A stretch of DNA of 64,000 nucleotides from Brucella pseudintermedia (GCF_008932435.1 NZ_WBWE01000002.1:186001-250000), one strand, 5' to 3'; counted from the first letter of the stretch, positions 52,203 through 62,234 are shown. Notes: generated by a model not told the origin, from the letters alone. Numbers and translations are program-made.

Positions 52203-54152
52203 ATGCGCTGGCCCCGATTTACGCGCCTCATAATTGCGCTCGTCATTCTCTGCGCCGCGGCTGCAGCAACCTTGCTGGCTGTGGTGCCTTTCATCGTGTC
52301 CACCGATGCCATCCGTATCCGCGTTGCTCAGGAAATCAGCGCCTGGACTGGTTACAGCGTTGAACTCAAGCAAGCGCCTCGCCTGAAAGTATTCCCTGTT
52401 CTGCGCGCCTCCCTGAACGGCGTGACGCTCAGCAAGCTCACCGATCAGGGCCAGAAGCCGCTCATGAGCGCCGACCGTATCGATGTGGAACTTTCGCCGC
52501 TTGACGCCATCATGGGACATATCTCGTTTTCCGAAACGCAGATCGTCCGGCCGCACGTCAACCTCGACGGGCCGGTCGCGAATTTCTCGCAGCTCCTCGA
52601 CGCCATCGCCAATTCCAACGGACGCCTTGGCACCGCGATCCGCGCGCAGCGGGCATTGCAGCAAAGCGGTTCCGGCGGCAATGCGCTCGCCGCGCAGCAG
52701 GCTTCGCAGCCTTTTGGTCGCGTCGTGGTTCGCGACGGAACGATTGCCTTCAACCGACCGGGCAGCGAACCGGAAATCACCAGCGACGAGCAGATAACCA
52801 ATGTCAGCGCAACATTGGAATGGCCGCGTACGTCCAGCGCCGCGACGCTGAAAGGCAGTGCCAGATGGCGTGACGAGACTTCGCAGTTCAGCCTGACCGC
52901 CGCGCAGGCGCTGCCGCTCCTGGCGGGCGGCACATCGGATGTGACCGCAAGCCTCACCTCCAATCCATTGAGCCTGACTTTTCAGGGCAAGGCCAATATC
53001 TCCAAGGACCGGTTTTTCGAGGGTGCCCTGACCGGCAAAACCCCGTCACTCAGCGGCGCAGTGCGCTGGCTTAGCCTCCCGCCTGTCGCGGGCAGCGCGG
53101 AGATCGGCGCGTTTTCGCTGGAATCCGCCATCACCGCGACACCGAAACGGCTCAAATTCGCTGACGTGGAGATGACCGCCAATGACAGCCCTGCCAAGGG
53201 CGTGATCGAAATCGGGCTGGAACAGGCGCAACCGGCGGTGACGGGCACTCTGGCTTTCGACAAGCTGGATCTTCGCCGCCTGTTTTCAGCCTTCATTCCG
53301 CTTCCCGACAGCGCCGCGCGTTCGCCGAGCGAGCGTGACAATCCAGACCGGGAACTGGTCGACACGAGCTTCATCGATCGTGCCGAAGTCGATCTGCGTC
53401 TTTCCGCGCAGAACGCCACGGCGGGGCCGGTTAATATGACGGGCGTGGCGGCTGCCGTGCAGATACGCGGCGGCCGCGCTATCTTCGACATCGGCGACGC
53501 CAAGGCCTTCAACGGCATCATGCAGGCCAATGTGCAGATCGTACGCGACCTGAAAAGCGCGAGCGGCGAATTGCGCTTCAACGCTTCGGATATCGACAGC
53601 GCCCAATTCTTCACCGCAATGGGCTTCGAGAAGCCCTTCGTGAGCGGCAAGGGCAATGTTTCCCTGTTCATGAAAGGCCCGGTCAATCGTTGGTCCGGCC
53701 TTCTGACCAGCGCGCAGGGCAACGTTTCCATCCAGCTCAACAACGGCCAGATGCAGGGTTTTGCCGTGCAGGATTTTCTCTCCAAGGCGCAAAGCCAGCG
53801 TTTTTTCGCGCTTGAACGCAAGGAAAATGTGGCGCTTGCCTTCAATCGTCTGGATGTGAAGGCCAATCTTTCCGATGGTGTGGCGACGCTTGAAAATGCG
53901 CGTCTCGACACCTCCGACGGAACGCTGACGCTGGCAGGCATCGTGCCATTTGTGGATCGCAGCCTGGCGCTGAGCGGTGAGGTTGTCTTTCCGAACGGCC
54001 AGCCGCAACAGCAGCAGGAAGGCGGCACGGGTGATCAGAACGGTCAGTCGCCTGCCGAAGCCCCGCCCGCAAAGCCGCCGCTCAATTTCTTCGTGGGCGG
54101 CTCGTGGGACAGGCCGTTTATCTCGCCATCATCCATGGGAACGGGGCAGTAA
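52203..54152 (+). CDS. AsmA-family outer-envelope biogenesis protein
   Basis: 649 residues from ATG 52203; upstream in-frame codons add residues ahead of the membrane anchor and are less likely. One N-terminal membrane helix (FTRLIIALVILCAAAAATLLAVVPFIVS), then a long beta-rich periplasmic region: AsmA_1-like start (LKVFPVLRASLNGVTLS) and AsmA_2-like C-terminus (GQNQGFAVQDFLSKAQSQRFFALERKENVALAFNRLDVKANLSDGVATLENARLDTSDGTLTLAG, residues about 540-600). The tail is Gln/Pro-rich. Such proteins help move lipids between membranes. CtrA-like boxes lie upstream. Confidence 0.88.
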   Translation: MRWPRFTRLIIALVILCAAAAATLLAVVPFIVSTDAIRIRVAQEISAWTGYSVELKQAPRLKVFPVLRASLNGVTLSKLTDQGQKPLMSADRIDVELSPLDAIMGHISFSETQIVRPHVNLDGPVANFSQLLDAIANSNGRLGTAIRAQRALQQSGSGGNALAAQQASQPFGRVVVRDGTIAFNRPGSEPEITSDEQITNVSATLEWPRTSSAATLKGSARWRDETSQFSLTAAQALPLLAGGTSDVTASLTSNPLSLTFQGKANISKDRFFEGALTGKTPSLSGAVRWLSLPPVAGSAEIGAFSLESAITATPKRLKFADVEMTANDSPAKGVIEIGLEQAQPAVTGTLAFDKLDLRRLFSAFIPLPDSAARSPSERDNPDRELVDTSFIDRAEVDLRLSAQNATAGPVNMTGVAAAVQIRGGRAIFDIGDAKAFNGIMQANVQIVRDLKSASGELRFNASDIDSAQFFTAMGFEKPFVSGKGNVSLFMKGPVNRWSGLLTSAQGNVSIQLNNGQMQGFAVQDFLSKAQSQRFFALERKENVALAFNRLDVKANLSDGVATLENARLDTSDGTLTLAGIVPFVDRSLALSGEVVFPNGQPQQQQEGGTGDQNGQSPAEAPPAKPPLNFFVGGSWDRPFISPSSMGTGQ

Positions 54153-54164
54153 ACCCCTTCCCCT

Positions 54165-54986
54165 TTACCCCAGACGGAATGCCGCCTGCTCATCTCGGCG
54201 GCGCTGCACTTCGCGGCGCTTGTTGACGATGGATGCGACGATGACGCCCGTGGTGACCAGCGCAATCAGGATCGTACAGATCGCGTTGATTTCCGGCGTG
54301 ACGCCAAGGCGCACCTGACTGTAGATTTTCATCGGCAGCGTCGTCGCCCCCGGGCCGGAGGTGAAGCTTGCGATCACCAGATCGTCGAGCGACAGGGTGA
54401 AAGCCAGCATCCAGCCGGAAACCACGGCGGGAAGGATCACCGGCAACGTCACTTTCATGAAAGTCGTGACAGGCGGTGCGCCGAGGTCCATCGCCGCTTC
54501 CTCCAGCGAGCGGTCGAAGCTCACCAGACGTGACTGCACGACGACCGCTACGAAACACATCGAAAAGGTGATATGCGCGAGCGTCACCGTCCAGAAGCCG
54601 CGGTCGAAATTCATCGCGACGAACAACAGAAGCAGCGAAAGGCCGGTGATGACATCGGGCATGACGAGCGGGGCATAGACCATGCCGGAAAACAGGATGC
54701 GCCCGCGAAAGCGCGTGTAGCGCGTCAGCGCCAGCGCTGCGAGCGTACCCAGGACAGTGGCAATCGTTGCCGACAGAAGGCCGACACGGATCGTCACCCA
54801 CGCGGCATCCATCAGCGCCTGATTGCGAAAAAGCTCCACATACCATTTGGTCGAGAAACCCGCCCAGACCGTGACCAGCCGGGATTCGTTGAACGAATAG
54901 ATAACGAGAAGCACGATGGGCAAATAGAGGAACGCAAAGCCCAGAGCCACCGATGCAATATTGAAGCGGGACCAGTTGTTCTGCAT
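54165..54986 (-). CDS. potI: Putrescine/spermidine ABC transporter permease (PotI type)
   Basis: 273 residues, six hydrophobic segments, PotC/PotI family: FLYLPIVLLVIYSFNESRLV, TVLGTLAALALTRYTRFRGR, VMPDVITGLSLLLLFVA and the EAA loop LEEAAMDLGAPPVTTFMKVTLPVILPAVVSGWMLAFTLSLDD. Second permease of the importer; two bases behind potH. Confidence 0.9.
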   Translation of the reverse strand: MQNNWSRFNIASVALGFAFLYLPIVLLVIYSFNESRLVTVWAGFSTKWYVELFRNQALMDAAWVTIRVGLLSATIATVLGTLAALALTRYTRFRGRILFSGMVYAPLVMPDVITGLSLLLLFVAMNFDRGFWTVTLAHITFSMCFVAVVVQSRLVSFDRSLEEAAMDLGAPPVTTFMKVTLPVILPAVVSGWMLAFTLSLDDLVIASFTSGPGATTLPMKIYSQVRLGVTPEINAICTILIALVTTGVIVASIVNKRREVQRRRDEQAAFRLG

Positions 54987-54987
54987 C

Positions 54988-55899
54988 CTATTTTTCCTTT
55001 TCCTGTGCCCGCGCCTGCACCTGCTGGAAGATCACGATGGGAACGATCAGCAGGATCAGCAGCACCACGGCCACCGCCGACGAGACCGGCCAGTCGCGAT
55101 TGGAGAAGAACTCGCTCCAGATCGTCTTGCCGATCATCAGGGTCTGCGACCCGCCGAGAAGATCCGGGATCACGAATTCGCCCACAGCCGGAATGAACAC
55201 GAGGAAGCAACCAGCCAGCACGCCAGCCAGCGACAGCGGGAACGTGATTTTCCAGAAGGCCGCAAACGGTGTGCAGCCGAGATCCTGCGCCGCTTCGATA
55301 AGCGAATAGTCCATCTTTTCCAGCGAGGAATAGATCGGCAGAACCATGAATGGCAGATAGGAATAGACGATACCAATGAAGATGGCCGTATCGGTATTGA
55401 GAATGTTGAGCGGCGTATCGATGATATTGAGCCACATCAGAAACTGGTTGAGCAGGCCTTCCGGCTTCAAAATCCCGATCCAAGCATAGACGCGGATCAG
55501 AAACGACGTCCAGAACGGCAGGATCACCAGCATCAGGAGCGTCGGACGGATCGTTGCCGGCGCACGCGCCATGCCATAGGCCATCGGATAGGCCACCAGC
55601 AATGTCAGAAAGGTAGAAATCGCCGCTATGCGGACACTCGACAGATAGGCTTTGTAATAAAGCGGATCATCCAGCAGCCACAGATAATTGGCGAACGAAA
55701 GCTGTTTGATTTTTTCCCATGTCGCCGCAAATCCTTGCGCGAGATCAAAAGTCGGCGCATAGGCTGGCACCGCCATCGCGACTTCCGACAGCGAAATCTT
55801 GAAGACGATGAAGAACGGGACGAGGAAGAATACCAGCAGCCAGAGATACGGCACCGCGATGACGAGACGGCTGGCAATGGAAGCAATCAGCTTCTGCAT
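54988..55899 (-). CDS. potH: Putrescine/spermidine ABC transporter permease (PotH type)
   Basis: 303 residues from ATG 55899, with GAGGA upstream; the frame extends further but overlaps the ATPase gene. Six hydrophobic segments, with PYLWLLVFFLVPFFIVFKISLSE at the N-terminus, the PotB/PotH-type periplasmic insert, SFLIRVYAWIGILKPEGLLNQFL and the EAA loop LIEAAQDLGCTPFAAFWKITFPLSLAGVLAGCFLVFIPAVGEF. Pairs with PotI. Confidence 0.9.
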   Translation of the reverse strand: MQKLIASIASRLVIAVPYLWLLVFFLVPFFIVFKISLSEVAMAVPAYAPTFDLAQGFAATWEKIKQLSFANYLWLLDDPLYYKAYLSSVRIAAISTFLTLLVAYPMAYGMARAPATIRPTLLMLVILPFWTSFLIRVYAWIGILKPEGLLNQFLMWLNIIDTPLNILNTDTAIFIGIVYSYLPFMVLPIYSSLEKMDYSLIEAAQDLGCTPFAAFWKITFPLSLAGVLAGCFLVFIPAVGEFVIPDLLGGSQTLMIGKTIWSEFFSNRDWPVSSAVAVVLLILLIVPIVIFQQVQARAQEKEK

Positions 55900-55909
55900 G
55901 GGGCAATCC

Positions 55910-57055
55910 TCACGCTGTGAGCACCAGACCGGCGTCGGTATCGAAGGAAACCCAGACGCGCTCGTCATAGGTCAGCGGATTTTCGGTCCTGCGCACGGCA
56001 TTGAGGCTTGCGGCCTTGATTGTGCGGCCATTGTCCAGCCGCACATGAAACACCGTCATGTCGCCGAAATAGGCGATATCCCAAAGCTCGCCTTCCACCG
56101 CATTGACTGACGCGTCCTCCGGCTTTTCGCGCGTGATCCGCGTCTTTTCCGGGCGCACCGCATACCAGACCTTCTGGCCGGGCGTCAGCTCTTCGCGGGT
56201 CTCGGTCTGAATGTGGAAGCCGAATTTTTCCGTGGCGATCTCAGCCTCGCCGTTGGCGGCTTTCACCACCTCGCCTTCAATGATGTTCACATTGCCGATG
56301 AAGTCGGCCACGAATTTGGAGCGCGGCGCTTCATATACCTCGGCTGGCGTCGCCACCTGCTTGATGCGTCCCTTGTCCATCACCGCGATACGGTCGGACA
56401 TGGTCATGGCTTCTTCCTGATCGTGGGTGACGACCATGAAGGTCATGCCGAGCTTGACCTGCAAATCCATTAGCTCGAACTGGGTTTCCTCGCGCAGCTT
56501 CTTGTCCAGCGCGCCAAGCGGTTCGTCCAGCAGCAGCACCTTCGGGCGCTTGGCCACCGAACGGGCAAGCGCCACGCGCTGGCGCTGGCCTCCGGAAAGC
56601 TGGTGCGGCTTGCGCTTGCCATATTGCTCCAGCTTCACGAGTTTCAGCATTTCAGCTACGCGCGCATCGATTTCCGATTTCGCCATGCCGTCCTGCTTCA
56701 GGCCGAAGGCGATATTCTTCTCCACCGTCATATGCGGAAACAGCGCATAGGACTGGAACATCATGTTGACGGGGCGCTTATAGGGCGGGATGCCGCGCAT
56801 GTCCTGACCGTCGAGCGTGATGCGGCCGGAGGTCGGCTCCTCGAAGCCCGCCAGCATCCGCATCAGCGTGGTCTTGCCGCAGCCCGAAGCGCCCAGCAGC
56901 GCGAAGAACTCGCGATTGAAAACATTGAGCGACAGGTCGTCAACGGCAGTGAAGTCGCCGAAGATCTTTGTCACATTCTCAAAAGAAATGAAGGGCTTGG
57001 CTGCCGGATCGTTCCAAGGCGCAAACTTGCGGCGAAAACTGCCAAAAGATTCCAT
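55910..57055 (-). CDS. potG: Putrescine/spermidine ABC transporter ATPase (PotG type)
   Basis: 381 residues. Walker A GASGCGKTT, signature QLSGGQRQRVALARSV, Walker B VLLLDEPLGALDKKLR, plus the C-terminal TOBE_2 regulatory domain (about residues 285-375). The N-terminus (FRRKFAPWNDPAAKPFISFENVTKIFG) matches PotG rather than PotA. Second gene of the operon on the minus strand, 120 bases behind potF. Confidence 0.92.
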   Translation of the reverse strand: MESFGSFRRKFAPWNDPAAKPFISFENVTKIFGDFTAVDDLSLNVFNREFFALLGASGCGKTTLMRMLAGFEEPTSGRITLDGQDMRGIPPYKRPVNMMFQSYALFPHMTVEKNIAFGLKQDGMAKSEIDARVAEMLKLVKLEQYGKRKPHQLSGGQRQRVALARSVAKRPKVLLLDEPLGALDKKLREETQFELMDLQVKLGMTFMVVTHDQEEAMTMSDRIAVMDKGRIKQVATPAEVYEAPRSKFVADFIGNVNIIEGEVVKAANGEAEIATEKFGFHIQTETREELTPGQKVWYAVRPEKTRITREKPEDASVNAVEGELWDIAYFGDMTVFHVRLDNGRTIKAASLNAVRRTENPLTYDERVWVSFDTDAGLVLTA

Positions 57056-57175
57056 TCCGTTCCCCTATAAGCCTGCCGGAACCTGCATCGATATGCTGTT
57101 ACAAGATTGAAAGCGGCCCCCTGATAAACAGCGAGCCGCTCTTCACGATTTCACCGGGCCTGCCCTCGGCAGGTG

Positions 57176-58282
57176 TTACTGGCCTGTGACGATCTTGGTC
57201 CAGGCGCGGGTCACCACGCGCTGGGTCTTGGTATCGTAAGGCGTGGGCACGAACAGCTTCTTCATGACTTCCTCGGTCGGATAGATTTCCGGATCGTCAA
57301 GGATTTCCTTGTCGATGAATTCCTGCGACGCCTTGTTGCCATTGGCATAGAAGACATAGTTCGAAGCCTTGGCCGCCACTTCCGGGCGCATCATGTAGTT
57401 TATGAATTCAAGCGCTTCCGGCACGTGCTTGGCATCGGCCGGGATTGCCATCTGGTCGAACCAGATCAGCGCGCCTTCCTTCGGGATCGAATAGCCGATC
57501 TCGACGCCCTGCTTTGCCTTTTCGGCGCGGTCGCGCGCCTGGAAGATGTCGCCCGAATAGCCGACGGCCATGCAGATATCGCCATTGGCCAGCGCGTTGA
57601 TATATTCCGACGAGTGGAACTTGCGGATGTTCGGGCGGATCTTGAGATAGAGATCCTGCGCCTTCTGCAGATCGTCCGGCGACGGCGAATTCGGGTCGAG
57701 ACCCAGATAATTCAATGCCGGGCGCAGCATTTCGCTGGCAGAATCAAGCAGATAGATGCCGCAATCCTTGAGCTTCGCCGACTGTTCCGGATCGAAAAGA
57801 ACGGCCCAGGAGTCAATCGTGTCGGTGCCGAGCGCTTCCTTGATCTTGGCCTTGTTGTAGCCGATGCCCGTCGTGCCCCACATATAGTTGACGGAATATT
57901 CGTTGCCCGGATCGTAGGTTGCCGCGCGGGTGGAGATTTCGTCCCACATGTTCTTGAGGTTCGGCAGCTTGTCCTTGTCGAGTTTCAGGAATACGCCGGC
58001 CGGAATCTGGCGTCCGAGAAATTCGCCCGATGGCACTACAACGTCATAGCCGCTGCCGCCGGCCAGAAGCTTGGTTTCCAGAATTTCGTTGGAGTCATAA
58101 TTGTCATAGACAAAGTTGATGCCGGTCTCTTTTTTGAAATCTTCAAGAATCTGGGGGTCGATATAATCCGACCAGTTGTAGATATTGACCACCCGCTCCT
58201 GCGCGCTCGCGGAAAATGTGGCGGCTGCGACAAAGCCCGTCACGACAGTCGTTGCCAGAAGGAAGGATTTGATCCCCATCAT
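57176..58282 (-). CDS. potF: Putrescine ABC transporter substrate-binding protein (PotF type)
   Basis: 368 residues from ATG 58282 with TGGAG upstream. Signal peptide ending SASAQ, then the PotF/PotD fold beginning VVNIYNWSDYIDPQ; the WSD triplet is a hallmark of the putrescine pocket. Further motifs are SGYDVVVPSGEFLGRQI, MWGTTGIGYN and EGALIWFDQMAIP. Leads the potFGHI operon; promoter in 58283-58473. The PuuA-like ligase at 62860 may use the imported putrescine. Confidence 0.92.
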   Translation of the reverse strand: MMGIKSFLLATTVVTGFVAAATFSASAQERVVNIYNWSDYIDPQILEDFKKETGINFVYDNYDSNEILETKLLAGGSGYDVVVPSGEFLGRQIPAGVFLKLDKDKLPNLKNMWDEISTRAATYDPGNEYSVNYMWGTTGIGYNKAKIKEALGTDTIDSWAVLFDPEQSAKLKDCGIYLLDSASEMLRPALNYLGLDPNSPSPDDLQKAQDLYLKIRPNIRKFHSSEYINALANGDICMAVGYSGDIFQARDRAEKAKQGVEIGYSIPKEGALIWFDQMAIPADAKHVPEALEFINYMMRPEVAAKASNYVFYANGNKASQEFIDKEILDDPEIYPTEEVMKKLFVPTPYDTKTQRVVTRAWTKIVTGQ

Positions 58283-58473
58283 ATGCTCCAATCTGCACGA
58301 TAAATTCCGGTGCAGGTTCAAGGTGGATATACTGTTTCTTTATTGCACTTTTTTAGATTGCACAGCGTTCGTCAACAGGCTCATGACGGGACGAACATAA
58401 AAATTGCTACTCGGAGGCTCCCGAGGAGCGATGGGCCACGCCATGTGCAGGCCAGAAACCGAAATATCGCGCC

Positions 58474-59886
58474 CTACTGGAAGTCGAAGGCGGAAAGCCC
58501 CGCCACCATCTCGTCCAGCCCCAGCGGGCGCGTCAGCGGTGGTTCGGCGCGGGTGATGCAGCCTTGCCGTTCGCACAGGCGACAGGCCGGACCGATTTCC
58601 GTGTTGCCCGCCTTTGACAGCGAGGCGCCGTAAACCGTGTCGCCCCCCGCCTCCAGCGCGCAGCCAAGCAGCAGCGCCGTGCGGCGCGGGCGCTCGCTGA
58701 ACGCGCCCTGCGGCCCTTCCAGCGTGCGGGCGATAGTCAGGAAAGCGGAGCCATCCGGCAATTCCACCGGCTCAACCAACACCTGACCGGCCTGCGCAAA
58801 AGCCGCATAGACCGGCAGTTTCGGGCACTGCCCGCCGAAGCGAACCGGAAAGCCTTCCGCGCCCGCGACACGCAGCCGGTTACCCGCATGGTCGATTTCC
58901 ATCACGAAGAAGGGCAGCGCGCTTGCGCCCTGCCGCTGCAAGGTCGTGAGCCGGTTTGCCGCCTGCTGGAAAGAAACACCGAAGCGCGTGCGCAGCACAT
59001 CGACATCGTAACGCGCCCGCACCGCCGCATCGCGAAACTGGCGATAGGGCATCATCAAGGCCTGCGCCGCATAACGCGCCAGTTCGAACCGGGCGATGCG
59101 TTTTGCTTCGCCCGATGACAATTTCAGCCCTTCCGTTTCCGCGCCGATCACCACCTGCATGCGGACAAGTGCTGCCTCCATGGCAATTTCCTGCAACTGA
59201 TCGAAAGGCGACAGGCGCTCGGAAATGAAAAGTCGCTGCGAATGCCGGTCATAGCGCCTGCGCCAGTTCGGCATTGTGGCAACCGGCAGCGAACGAACCG
59301 TGATGCCATGCTCGCGGCGCAGCCAGTCCTTCAATGCAGTCGCCAACTCGCCATCCGGCTTGAGCAGCGTGTAAAAGCTCTCGGCCTCTTCCTCGATGCG
59401 CGGATAATGGTTAGGCCGGCGCGCCATCACATCGCGCACTTCATCGAGCGGCAGTCGCGTGGCGGAGAGTTCCGCCCCGCTTCCCTCATGCGAGAGCAAT
59501 TGCGACAGGTCGGACAGGCGCTGCTGTTGCTCTCGATAGGCGCGGTAAAGCTTCATGATGCCGACAGCGGCATTGGGTGCCGCCTCGCCGATTTCGACCA
59601 GTTCCTGATCGCCGGGCAATTCGCCGGTCAGAAGCGGATCGGAAAACACTTCCTTCAGACCCGCGATCGTGGAGCCGCTTTCGGCCTGAAGGCTGTCGAG
59701 GTCGAGCTTATAGACGCTGGCAAGCTTTAAAAGTAGCTGCACCGTCAAGGGCCGCTGGTTGCGCTCGATCAGGTTCAGATAGGATGGCGAGATGCCGAGC
59801 GCCTCAGCCATGGCCGTCTGGGTCAAAGCGCGTTCGTTACGGATGCGCCTGATGCGCGGCCCGGCAAATATCTTGCGTTCGCTCAA
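58474..59886 (-). CDS. ScfR/RamB-like transcriptional regulator (XRE HTH, IrrE-like, DUF2083)
   Basis: 470 residues if started at TTG 59886, preceded by GGGAGGG; an ATG at 59913 would add nine residues. N-terminal XRE HTH (RIRRIRNERALTQTAMAEALGISPSYLNLIERNQRPLT, about residues 7-44), central IrrE-like domain without an evident HExxH, and a C-terminal DUF2083 with the cysteine motif ACRLCERQGC. Relatives (RamB, PccR, MccR) sense acyl-CoA status and control isocitrate lyase, glyoxylate or propionyl-CoA genes. It diverges from aceA, its probable target. Confidence 0.9.
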   Translation of the reverse strand: MSERKIFAGPRIRRIRNERALTQTAMAEALGISPSYLNLIERNQRPLTVQLLLKLASVYKLDLDSLQAESGSTIAGLKEVFSDPLLTGELPGDQELVEIGEAAPNAAVGIMKLYRAYREQQQRLSDLSQLLSHEGSGAELSATRLPLDEVRDVMARRPNHYPRIEEEAESFYTLLKPDGELATALKDWLRREHGITVRSLPVATMPNWRRRYDRHSQRLFISERLSPFDQLQEIAMEAALVRMQVVIGAETEGLKLSSGEAKRIARFELARYAAQALMMPYRQFRDAAVRARYDVDVLRTRFGVSFQQAANRLTTLQRQGASALPFFVMEIDHAGNRLRVAGAEGFPVRFGGQCPKLPVYAAFAQAGQVLVEPVELPDGSAFLTIARTLEGPQGAFSERPRRTALLLGCALEAGGDTVYGASLSKAGNTEIGPACRLCERQGCITRAEPPLTRPLGLDEMVAGLSAFDFQ

Positions 59887-59946
59887 CTCACCCTCCCGAT
59901 CTTTACAACTCATGACAAAGTAGCGGCAAATCCGAACATTGACAAG

Positions 59947-60052
59947 ATTTACAAATTTACAGCGCCACCTGGTCAAAACCTCGACAGGATTACCTCAATT
60001 ATTCGGCGGTTTTGTTAGTTTTTCTGGCCACTATCTAATCGCAATTGTAAAT
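59947..60052. promoter_or_regulatory. Inverted ATTTACAA sites between scfR-like gene and aceA
   Basis: ATTTACAA at 59947-59954 is repeated in inverted form as TTGTAAAT at 60045-60052; the first is followed at once by a second TTTACA (59956-59961). Sites made of short TTTGCAAA/TTTACAAA-like half-sites are known for ScfR-family regulators. Placement near each divergent start suggests regulation of both genes. Confidence 0.45.
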
Positions 60053-60119
60053 CTGGTCACAGAAAGAGCGCAGACAAATTGCTCTTCCGAACCAGTTCAA
60101 AGTGTGAGGAGACACCGAA

Positions 60120-61409
<1,290 letters not shown>

Positions 61410-61443
61410 CAGTCGAAAGACAAATAAAAGGAGGAACAGTTCC

Positions 61444-61683
61444 ATGAATTCGCCAGCACGCGTCAAGGAAAGAGCAGAAGAACAATCTTCAAGCATGACC
61501 ACGGATCAGCAGACCGTTATCCGCATGCTCGCCAACGATCTGCATCGCCTCAACTACACCGTCATGAAGGCGGTCGAGGCAGGCGTCTCCGTGGAACTGG
61601 TCCGCTCGGCCCGGCATCATGGCGGCGACGGCAACTGGGGCGATCTCTTGATCCCCGTCATCGTCACCAACCAGCAGTCATGA
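61444..61683 (+). CDS. 79-residue protein, founder of a microprotein chain
   Basis: Starts at ATG 61444 behind AAAAGGAGGAACAG, one of the best ribosome sites in the window. The N-terminal 58 residues are predicted helical (TDQQTVIRMLANDLHRLNYTV, then MKAVEAGVSVELVRSA). The C-terminus is GDGNWGDLLIPVIVTNQQS, which recurs in the next two small frames. No family recognised. The stop TGA overlaps the next ATG (TGATG), so translation can continue into the following frame. Probably cotranscribed with aceA. Confidence 0.75.
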   Translation: MNSPARVKERAEEQSSSMTTDQQTVIRMLANDLHRLNYTVMKAVEAGVSVELVRSARHHGGDGNWGDLLIPVIVTNQQS

Positions 61684-61808
61684 TGCCTTCGACTATCGCC
61701 GTCGCCGCCATGTTCATTCATTTTGTGTGCCTTCGGCAGCACGGGGTCGGCGACGGCAACTGGGGCGATCTCTTGATCCCGGTCATCGTCACCAACCAGC
61801 AATCGTGA
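61683..61808 (+). CDS. Microprotein 2 of the chain (41 residues)
   Basis: Starts at the ATG overlapping the previous stop by one base (TGATG); an ATG one codon earlier is also in frame. The product is MPSTIAVAAMFIHFVCLRQHG, a short hydrophobic head, followed by the tail GDGNWGDLLIPVIVTNQQS shared with the first and third frames. Its tail differs from the first by three bases, all synonymous. No ribosome site of its own, so it probably depends on reinitiation. Confidence 0.6.
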   Translation: MPSTIAVAAMFIHFVCLRQHGVGDGNWGDLLIPVIVTNQQS

Positions 61809-61933
61809 TGCTCTCAACCATCGCCGTCGCCGCCATGTTCATTCATTTTGTGTGCCTTCGGCAGCACGGGGGCGGCGACGGCAACTGGGGAGACTTGCTC
61901 ATCCCCGTTATCGTCACCAACCAGCAATCATGA
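61808..61933 (+). CDS. Microprotein 3 of the chain (41 residues)
   Basis: Same build as microprotein 2: TGATG overlap, head MLSTIAVAAMFIHFVCLRQHG and tail GDGNWGDLLIPVIVTNQQS. The tail differs from the first copy at eight bases and from the second at nine, all synonymous, including two leucine codons that differ at two positions each (CTC/TTG and TTG/CTC). This is good evidence that the peptide is translated and constrained. Confidence 0.6.
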   Translation: MLSTIAVAAMFIHFVCLRQHGGGDGNWGDLLIPVIVTNQQS

Positions 61934-62067
61934 TGCCTTCGACCATCGCCGTCGCCGCCATGTTCACACACTTCGGTATTTGGCAGCGACAGAATGTCCG
62001 AACACAAAGTTACGCGATGAACGGACTTGATATACCACTCGTTTTATGGTCGGATTTCCTCAACTGA
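61933..62067 (+). CDS. Microprotein 4, divergent end of the chain (44 residues)
   Basis: Begins at a third TGATG overlap with the same head, MPSTIAVAAMF, but then diverges (THFGIWQRQNVRTQSYAMNG ... LWSDFLN) and lacks the shared tail. The repeat ends inside it. It may be a truncated, non-functional copy or a distinct last product. A strong terminator begins four bases after its stop. Confidence 0.4.
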   Translation: MPSTIAVAAMFTHFGIWQRQNVRTQSYAMNGLDIPLVLWSDFLN

Positions 62068-62070
62068 CCT

Positions 62071-62102
62071 CCCCGGCTGGCCCCGCCAGTCGGGGGTTTT
62101 TT
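62071..62102 (+). terminator. Terminator of the aceA-microprotein unit
   Basis: CCCCGGCTGGC (62071-62081) pairs with GCCAG-T-CGGGG (62085-62095) around CCC, followed by T6. It begins four bases after the last microprotein stop and none is seen between aceA and this point, so all five frames are probably one transcription unit. Confidence 0.9.
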
Positions 62103-62234
62103 AAACCCGGCGTAGGCTTCGGGCTGGCAGCGCCACCGCCGCTGGCCCGTAGGCAATTCTTGACGGAAAATTCATCCAATCCTGACAAAGCCGCGCTTTG
62201 AGCATTGACGCGGGACGGCCCATCGTGATCCTGC

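Larger units (their letters stand above)
61622..61978 (+). repeat. 125-bp tandem repeat, about 2.9 copies
   Basis: The phrase GGCGACGGCAACTGGGG starts at 61624, 61749 and 61874, exactly 125 bases apart. Copies 1 and 2 are complete; copy 3 breaks off around 61978. Because 125 is not a multiple of three, each copy shifts frame, but every copy restores reading by a TGATG stop-start overlap. Each unit also contains CATGGCGGCGACGGC-type and inverted GCCGTCGCCGCCATG segments, so it can form stems. Confidence 0.95.

Noticed and set aside
61622-61978. Possible CRISPR array
   Set aside because: The unit is 125 bases, contiguous without spacers, and carries coding frames; no cas genes are present.
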